This document shows positions 15,858 through 22,118 of a DNA stretch of 22,118 nucleotides, in pieces. Every line of letters starts with the position of its first letter. Within the stretch, counting starts at the first letter, position 1. Location: positions 1 to 22,118 of the forward strand of contig CAYOHP010000104.1 in the NCBI GenBank assembly GCA_964403795.1, given 5' to 3'. Under the pieces are notes generated by a model. That model worked only from the letters and a program-made list of their open reading frames with translations. It had not been told where the DNA came from and did no database searches. Made by a program: the position numbers and the translations under genes. Source of the DNA: CAYOHP01 sp964403795 [NCBI: uncultured bacterium] (GTDB lineage: Bacteria > Muiribacteriota > UBA6191 > CAZXTJ01).

Positions 15858-17243
15858 CTACCTCTCCAGCCAGGCGAGCGAGCGGTCCCGGTCGAAGCCG
15901 GCAGGCAGCGAGCGGAGGGTCGCCAGCAGCCGCTCCCGGAGCTCGGGAGCCCGGTCCAGCGAGTCGACGAGCGCGGGAGCCTCGGGATACGGGCGCGCCT
16001 GCCGGAGCGCCATGGCGAGTTCCCGCAGGCGCCAGGCGGCCCCGGGCGGGGGCAACAGGGCCGCGGCCGCGGCGTCGAGGTCCTCGATCGCCCGGACCAT
16101 GGCCGAGTAGTCGACCAGCGGACGCACCGTTCCCCGACCCTCGGGCTCGGGAGTCCCGGGGTACCAGACCGGGGTCGAGGCGGCCATCTCGCCCCGGTCC
16201 CGGACGTAGCGGGCGAGCGGATGGAGCTCGGGGGGGAGCGACCGCGTCCTCTCCTCGGCCGCCTCCCGGGCCAGCGGCGCGGCCACGCTGGCATCCAGCC
16301 AGACCAGCGCGCCGTCGCCCGAGTTCTGCTGGTGGAGCAGCAGTTGGAAGGCCGAGAGCAGAGGCCGCTCGGCCAACGGTCCGGGGTACCCCAGCCGCCT
16401 CCCCGCGCCCCGCTCGGCCAGCTCGCCCCGGGTCACGAGCAGGCGCAGGGCCCGGTCCAGCCTCACCACCCGGGCGAGCGGCGCCTTGGGGGTGGGCCTG
16501 GCCTCCAGGCGGCGGTCGAGCTCGGCGAGGAGCGCCTGGGTCGTGGCGCGATCGACCCTGTCCGGGCGTCGCTCCATGCGCCAGAGCTGGCGATCGAGGC
16601 GGGCGAGCAGCGGCTCGAGCTCGTCCTCGCGCCCGGAGCCGGGGACGATCCGGCCGAGCCACCAGGAGCCGAGCTGGCCCCGGGCCGGGGGCAGGATCCG
16701 GAAGGGATCCCCCGCGGCGGCCCGGACCGCGGCCGGGATCCGGAGCGCCAGCCACTCGGGATCCGCCCCGAAGGGCGGCGTCGGCCAGGCGCGGACCGTG
16801 CCCCGGTCGGTCTCGATCCGGGGAAGGTCGGCCAGGTCGCCATCCAGGAGCTCGACGGCCAGGAACAGGTCGCCGGTGGAGCGGGAGGCATCCGGGAGAC
16901 GGACGCCGTCCTCGGGCCAGCCGCGGTCGGCCTCTCCGAACCATTCCCGCGGCGCCTCCAGGCAGGTCAGGGGACGGCTCTCGCGATAGGGCCTGAGGTC
17001 GCGGTCGGCGGGTGCCGGCAGGGGGAGGAACTCGGCACCCAGCAGTTCGAGAGGAGGCAGGGGGTCGGGGCAGGCCCCGGGCAACCAGCCTGCAGCGTCC
17101 CCCGGGGAGGCAGGGGGTACGACCCGGGCGGCCGGAAGCGACGAGGGCGCCTCCCCCGGCCGGGTGAGCAGAGCCAGCACCAGGAGCCCGAGCAGCACCG
17201 CCTCGGCGGGCCCGATCGGCGAGGCGGGAAGCCTGACGGCCAA
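15858..17243 (-). CDS. Membrane-anchored protein of unknown function, TTG start
   Basis: The product is 461 aa if it starts at TTG 17243. No ATG or GTG lies nearby in frame; the next upstream ATG would sit inside the divergent gene. GGAGGAAGGGAG (17249-17260) is 5 nt away. Residues about 11-30 (AEAVLLGLLVLALL) form a signal anchor or uncleaved signal peptide. A Pro/Ala-rich stretch (30-65) follows, then a domain with many Trp/Arg/Leu and predicted helices (about 160-460), including 'LLARLDRQLWRMERR' and Leu/Arg-rich helices near the end. I recognise no family. It precedes a glycosyltransferase gene by 70 nt and is divergent from the GNAT-deacetylase fusion. The composition resembles the outer parts of the two tandem kinases in being helical, but I see no firm alignment. 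Confidence 0.78.
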   Translation of the reverse strand: MAVRLPASPIGPAEAVLLGLLVLALLTRPGEAPSSLPAARVVPPASPGDAAGWLPGACPDPLPPLELLGAEFLPLPAPADRDLRPYRESRPLTCLEAPREWFGEADRGWPEDGVRLPDASRSTGDLFLAVELLDGDLADLPRIETDRGTVRAWPTPPFGADPEWLALRIPAAVRAAAGDPFRILPPARGQLGSWWLGRIVPGSGREDELEPLLARLDRQLWRMERRPDRVDRATTQALLAELDRRLEARPTPKAPLARVVRLDRALRLLVTRGELAERGAGRRLGYPGPLAERPLLSAFQLLLHQQNSGDGALVWLDASVAAPLAREAAEERTRSLPPELHPLARYVRDRGEMAASTPVWYPGTPEPEGRGTVRPLVDYSAMVRAIEDLDAAAAALLPPPGAAWRLRELAMALRQARPYPEAPALVDSLDRAPELRERLLATLRSLPAGFDRDRSLAWLER

Positions 17244-17364
17244 GTACGCTCCCTTCCTCCGGCACCGTACCCCGACCGCCGCGGCCGGGCACCACCCGAC
17301 GACCGGGAGCCATCGCGGGAACCGGAGGTACCATCCCTGAGGAAGGCGGCTCGGGAGGAGACCC
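17244..17364. promoter_or_regulatory. Divergent promoter region with TTG-start genes on both sides
   Basis: This 121-bp gap is flanked by two genes that both appear to begin with TTG and both have strong ribosome sites (GGAGGAAGGGAG on minus at 17249-17260; GGAGG on plus at 17354-17358). Promoters for both directions are expected here; I see no clear boxes. Confidence 0.45.
17354..17358 (+). promoter_or_regulatory. Ribosome binding site deciding a TTG start
   Basis: GGAGG lies 6 nt before TTG 17365. An in-frame stop (TGA 17338-17340) lies just upstream and no ATG or GTG lies between, so TTG is the only start that keeps the whole acetyltransferase domain. Confidence 0.7.
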
Positions 17365-19086
<1,722 letters not shown>

Positions 19087-19169
19087 AGCCAGGGGCGCTC
19101 CGGCCACGCCCGTGTGCCCGACCGGTTCGCGGGATCCCGGGTCGGGAGTCGGCGGACCACCCCTCCGGC
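19087..19169. terminator. Convergent gap with inverted repeat, possible bidirectional terminator
   Basis: Two genes end toward each other here. CCCGACC (19117-19123) pairs with GGTCGGG (19140-19146) around a 16-nt loop. GGGGCGCTCCGGC (19092-19104) is the reverse complement of the 13-base core of the 3'-end repeat. No T-tract is present, so terminator function is uncertain. Confidence 0.35.
19092..19104 (-). repeat. Third copy of the 3'-end repeat core (copy C, minus strand)
   Basis: On the minus strand this reads GCCGGAGCGCCCC, the same 13 bases as in copies A and B. It continues with a similar TGGCTTCA in place of GGGTTCAC. It starts 6 bp after the stop of the GNAT-deacetylase gene, so it again marks a gene end. 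Confidence 0.5.
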
Positions 19170-20159
19170 CTACCGGTTGCGGCCGAGCTTGGCGTCGATC
19201 GCGCTCTCCGCCTGCTGGCGCGACATGCCGCGGGCGATGGCCCGTTCGATCAGCTTCTCGCGCACCGCGGGATCGGCGGCCGCGGCCGCGGCGGTCGCCA
19301 TCCCCCGGAGCTCGCCCTTCTTGCGCACCAGGGCCTGCTTGTCGGCGTCTCCCAGGCCGGGCACGGCCAGGGCGCGATCCAGGCGCGCCAGCAAGGCACT
19401 GCGGGCCGATTCGAGCTGGGGCGAGGGTCCGAGTCTTGCCAGGGCGACGGCAGCTTCGAAGGCCGCCTCGATCCCCGGGAGCGCCAGCGGTCCGAGCTTG
19501 GCCTCCAGGCCGGTGGCCAGACGCCCGGCGGTGGCCGCCAGCATGGCGTGTTCCTCCTTGCGACGCAGCAGCGCCATGCGCATCACGTAGGCGTCGTTCC
19601 ACAGTGCGTTCCCATGGTCGGGCAGGCCCGGCCAGAAGAAGATCTCGTCGGCCCCCTGGCAGACCTGCTGTTCCGCCTTCCCCGAGACCGTTCCCGACTC
19701 GATGGCCCTGGTGCAATGACGGAACATCCCCACGGCGCGGTCCTTCACCGACTCGACCAGCGCCGGGTCATCGACCTTGGCGAACTTCCTCCAGGCCCGG
19801 AACACCTCGACCTCGGCGACCCGGGCGCCGGTCTCGTCGCCGTCCTTCCAGCAGGCCTCGGCGAGGATCCAGTGGGCGCCCGCCAGGAGTTCCGGCGCCG
19901 AGTCCGGCGACAGCTTGGCGACGACCGTCTTCCAGCCGGACAGGGCCGGACTGTCGAGACCGAGACCCATGCTGCGGATGCGCCCCGTGGGATGTTTCCA
20001 GATGAGGTCGCTCACCGCCGCCATGGCGGCCTTGCGCCCCGGGTCCGACTGGGACCAGGCCCAGCACGCCTGGCGGGGCGGGGACTTCCGGAACACCTCG
20101 GCCGGGAGACTCCCACCGCAGGCCAGCATGACAGCCAGGGCAACCAGAGAGCGCACCAT
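19170..20159 (-). CDS. Small exported helical protein of unknown function
   Basis: The product is 329 aa. The ATG at 20159 has GGGAGG 3-4 nt upstream. Residues 1-20 form a signal peptide (MVRSLVALAVMLACGGSLPA) with likely cleavage after LPA. A Cys at 14 does not fit a lipobox. The mature protein is mostly helical, with scattered Trp and Cys (Cys32, Cys103, Cys149, Cys167) and repeated Ala/Leu-rich segments from 200 on; the C-terminus 'GMSRQQAESAIDAKLG' could be a small helical hairpin. No family is recognised. It follows the SLH-tail protein by 95 nt on the same strand and may share its transcript. Confidence 0.82.
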   Translation of the reverse strand: MVRSLVALAVMLACGGSLPAEVFRKSPPRQACWAWSQSDPGRKAAMAAVSDLIWKHPTGRIRSMGLGLDSPALSGWKTVVAKLSPDSAPELLAGAHWILAEACWKDGDETGARVAEVEVFRAWRKFAKVDDPALVESVKDRAVGMFRHCTRAIESGTVSGKAEQQVCQGADEIFFWPGLPDHGNALWNDAYVMRMALLRRKEEHAMLAATAGRLATGLEAKLGPLALPGIEAAFEAAVALARLGPSPQLESARSALLARLDRALAVPGLGDADKQALVRKKGELRGMATAAAAAADPAVREKLIERAIARGMSRQQAESAIDAKLGRNR

Positions 20160-20254
20160 GACCCTCCCACCTTTCCCGGAAACCTCCGCATCGCGGCCGG
20201 TCCGGAGAACCCACAAAGGATCGCGACCGTGCTCCGGGTCCGGGGCCACAGCCG

Positions 20255-20851
20255 TCACCAGTCCGGGAAACCGTCCCAGAACCCGAGGTGCGCCGTCTCG
20301 TGCACCGCCTGGTAGGCCCAGTGGCCGGGAGGCACGTCGGTGAAGCGGGGCCCGAATTCCCGTCCGGCCAGCGCCAGGGATCGGTCGGCATCCAGCGCCA
20401 ACAGGCTCCAGGGATCGATCGAGACCTGGGGGCCCGGCCTGGCCAGGGCGTCGCGGGCCTCGTCCAGGGCCCGGCCGACCAGGTCGCTGCCGTGGCCTGC
20501 GTCGGGGACCCGCTCCCGATAGGGAGCAACCCGAGCCTCGACCACGCCGCGGTCGACCTGGATCGACCCGGTGGTCCCGCCCATGCGGGTCACGTACTCG
20601 CGCACCACCCCGAGCAGCGCCAGCGTCTGGGCCCGGTCCACGAGGGCGGCGCCCAAGGCTCCACCGGGCACCGTCTGCACCACCACCGGGACTCCCAGGG
20701 CGCCGAGGCGAGCCAGTCCCCGGCAGGCGCCCCCGACCTCGATCCCCTCGCTCGGATCCGCACAGATCCCGGGTCCCGCCGCCTGCGCCGCGACCCCCGA
20801 CATCGCCATCCCGAGTATCGCGGCCCATGTCCTCCGACGACCTTCCACCAT
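20255..20851 (-). CDS. Small exported protein ending in one SLH-like motif
   Basis: The product is 198 aa. The ATG at 20851 has GAGGAGG 6 nt upstream. Residues 1-25 form a signal peptide (basic GRRR, hydrophobic AAILGMAMSGVAA, cleavage near AQA). The middle (about 30-165) has no family I know. The last 29 residues, starting FTDVPPGHWAYQAV (170-183) and ending LGFWDGFPDW, fit the first two thirds of an S-layer homology motif (F-x-D-V-x-x-x-H-W-A-x-x-A-V...G...G-x-x-D). The protein stops where the motif would continue. SLH motifs bind cell-wall polymers and usually occur as three complete copies, so this is a minimal or degenerate version. It is upstream of another small exported protein and divergent from the membrane-anchored protein at the right end. 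Confidence 0.82.
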   Translation of the reverse strand: MVEGRRRTWAAILGMAMSGVAAQAAGPGICADPSEGIEVGGACRGLARLGALGVPVVVQTVPGGALGAALVDRAQTLALLGVVREYVTRMGGTTGSIQVDRGVVEARVAPYRERVPDAGHGSDLVGRALDEARDALARPGPQVSIDPWSLLALDADRSLALAGREFGPRFTDVPPGHWAYQAVHETAHLGFWDGFPDW

Positions 20852-20932
20852 GGCTGACCTCCTCGGCCCCCCCCAGTGTGGACCGCTCCGCCTCCCCGCC
20901 CGAGCGCCACGACCCGGTACCCTCGGGGACGC
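20852..20932. promoter_or_regulatory. Short divergent promoter region
   Basis: These 81 bp lie between the divergent SLH-tail and membrane-anchored genes. Promoters in both directions are expected. Only the minus-strand ribosome site (GAGGAGG) is clear; the plus gene has at best a weak GGGGA before its ATG. Confidence 0.35.
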
Positions 20933-22054
20933 ATGTCCGACCGCGCTCCTCCGCCCCTGCGTCGCCTCGTCTGGTGGTGCCTGGTCCTCTTGTGGGCCCG
21001 GGAGGTGGCGTTCCGCCTCGGCGACGCGGCCGGCCCCGGCCCCGGCCCCGGGCCTGGCGGAACCTCGGGGTCTGCCGGGCGCCACCTCCCGCCCGGGACC
21101 GCCGCCCCTGAGGCTCCGGGCGAACCCTTCGCCAAGGTCCGCGGGCTCGGCCCGGATCGGACCCTGGAACTCGAAGCCGTGGAACCTTGCCTGGTCCGCT
21201 GGCGGGACGAGCCCGACCGGAGCTGGTGGCTGCCGGCCGGGACCTGGCGCCTGCCCGAACCGGAAGCCGGGGATCCCTGGATCCTCGAGCGGCTCGACGG
21301 CCCCGTCCCGCAAGTGCTGGCGATCGACCGCCCCTCCTGGCTGGACGCGACGGTCCGCCAGCTCCTCGCCGGGCCCCGCCCCTGGGGGGAGCTGGAGCAC
21401 CCCGAGGCCCTCCACCCGGAGCTGCGTCCGACCCTGGCGACCGGAGGTCCGGACCTGCTCGCCTGGCTCCCCGACCTGATGACCTCGAACCCAGCCGACA
21501 AGGTCCGGCCCCGGTCCCTGTGGAATCTCTTCCAGGCCTGGGAGACCCTGGCCGTCCAGGGAGGACGGAATCGGAAGGGAAGCTGGCCGCCCGGCTCGAC
21601 CTCGGTCCGCTCCGTCCGCCAGGAAGCCCGGCCGCGCCGGGTCGAAGCCGCGGACTGCACCATCCTCCGCGAGATCCCCCGATTGATCCTCGCCGACCTC
21701 CGGGACGAACCCACCCGCCTCCCCGGGTTCCCGAGCCCCCCGATCTACCTCGAGTGGTGCCTCGATACGTCAGGCTCGCAGGGACTGGTGGAACTGGTGG
21801 TGGGGCTCGACGGGCTCGATCCGAACTGCTGGATCCGGATCGAGGAACTCCGGGAGGGCGGGGACGCCTACGAGTTCGACTTCTCCCCCAGGTCCGAGGT
21901 CCCGGCCGGCTCGCGAACCTGGCTCTCGGTCTCGCTGCCGGCCGACTTCACGCCGCGGCTCGGGAGCTTCCTCGAACTCAGGACCTGGGGCCCCGACGAA
22001 TCGAGCCCCCGTCCCCAGATGGCGGCCGCCTGGCTCTCGAGTCCGACGCCCTAG
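20933..22054 (+). CDS. Membrane-anchored protein related to the outer domain of the third kinase
   Basis: The product is 373 aa. The ATG at 20933 places a basic start before a hydrophobic segment (RLVWWCLVLLWAREVAF, about 11-27), a signal anchor; an in-frame ATG 19 codons upstream would lengthen the tail but has no better ribosome site. A Gly-Pro repeat (GPGPGPGPGG, 34-43) acts as a flexible linker. The rest resembles the presumed extracytoplasmic part of the kinase at 12507-14795 in order and spacing: 'LDATVRQLLAG' (137-147) with 'LGATVARLERDLAG' (501-514); 'LAWLPDLM...LFQAWETLA' (176-207) with 'VAWLPSLL...LFQLWQEWQ' (546-573); 'LSVSLPADFTPRLGSFLELRTWG' in two halves (331-353) with the kinase C-terminus (713-754). 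It has no kinase domain. It could compete for or share the ligand of the kinase; this is inference. Confidence 0.85.
   Translation: MSDRAPPPLRRLVWWCLVLLWAREVAFRLGDAAGPGPGPGPGGTSGSAGRHLPPGTAAPEAPGEPFAKVRGLGPDRTLELEAVEPCLVRWRDEPDRSWWLPAGTWRLPEPEAGDPWILERLDGPVPQVLAIDRPSWLDATVRQLLAGPRPWGELEHPEALHPELRPTLATGGPDLLAWLPDLMTSNPADKVRPRSLWNLFQAWETLAVQGGRNRKGSWPPGSTSVRSVRQEARPRRVEAADCTILREIPRLILADLRDEPTRLPGFPSPPIYLEWCLDTSGSQGLVELVVGLDGLDPNCWIRIEELREGGDAYEFDFSPRSEVPAGSRTWLSVSLPADFTPRLGSFLELRTWGPDESSPRPQMAAAWLSSPTP
21031..21060 (+). repeat. GGCCCC-type simple repeat in a linker
   Basis: Four or so repeats of a GGCCCC-like hexamer encode alternating Gly-Pro directly after the membrane anchor. It is a low-complexity tether and a possible slippage site; in-frame changes would alter only tether length. 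Confidence 0.6.
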
Positions 22055-22057
22055 GTC

Positions 22058-22100
22058 GGGCGAAGCCGGAGCGCCCCGGGTTCACCCCGGGGAAGCAGCG
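22058..22100 (+). repeat. GC-rich 3'-end repeat with perfect hairpin, copy B
   Basis: It begins 4 bp after the stop of the membrane-anchored protein. It contains GCCGGAGCGCCCC (22065-22077), then CCCCGGG-TTCA-CCCCGGGG, a strong GC hairpin, then an AAGCAGCG tail. It may work as a terminator-like or mRNA-stabilising structure, but it lacks a T-run. Confidence 0.6.
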
Positions 22101-22118
22101 GTGTGTCTGGCATGTCCG

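Noticed and set aside
19170-20159. Lipoprotein signal (Cys14)
   Set aside because: The residues before Cys14 (V-M-L-A) do not fit a lipobox and the Cys is very close to the N-terminus; ordinary signal-peptide cleavage after LPA fits better.
20160-20254. Continuation of the SLH motif after the stop by frameshift
   Set aside because: I translated past the stop in the same and one other frame and found no T-F-x-P-x-x-x-x-T-R-A-E-like continuation, so a simple frameshift does not restore the motif.

Overview
This is a very GC-rich window (by eye over 70 %) packed with long protein genes and short intergenic gaps. No RNA gene, transposase, integrase or CRISPR array is visible. Three transmembrane Hanks-type Ser/Thr kinases, many secreted or membrane-tethered proteins of unknown function, a PD40/TolB-like secreted protein, an SLH-like motif and a GNAT-deacetylase fusion suggest a large-genome Gram-negative-type bacterium. 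Planctomycetota or a similar kinase-rich phylum fits best, but this is inference and no marker gene is present.

Layout. (1) Minus strand, 76-5407: a three-gene operon of exported proteins. It runs PD40/propeller-like protein, then a 761-aa unknown, then a 312-aa unknown, and both junctions are ATGA stop/start overlaps. (2) Plus strand, 5583-11689: two tandem membrane-spanning Ser/Thr kinases, also joined by ATGA. They diverge from operon 1 across a 175-bp region with two tandem inverted repeats. (3) Minus strand, 12507-14795 then 11772-12494: a third transmembrane kinase followed 12 nt later by a rhomboid-like membrane protein. (4) Minus strand, 15858-17243 then 15023-15787: a membrane-anchored unknown followed by a GT-A type glycosyltransferase. 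(5) Plus strand, 17365-19086: an N-terminal GNAT acetyltransferase fused to a complete HDAC/acetylpolyamine-amidohydrolase domain. It diverges from unit 4, and both genes facing that gap appear to start with TTG. (6) Minus strand, 20255-20851 then 19170-20159: two small exported proteins, the first ending in a single SLH-like motif. (7) Plus strand, 20933-22054: a membrane-anchored protein whose outer domain resembles the non-kinase half of the third kinase.

How it may work together (inference). The window looks like a signalling and cell-envelope neighbourhood. Three kinases carry unrelated or poorly related presumed extracytoplasmic domains, next to secreted proteins that could be ligands or partners. 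The most interesting link is the shared outer domain of the third kinase and the kinase-free protein at the right end. The other notable points are the acetylase-deacetylase fusion, the kinase/rhomboid pair, and a short GC-rich repeat (core GCCGGAGCGCCCC) at the 3' ends of three transcription units.
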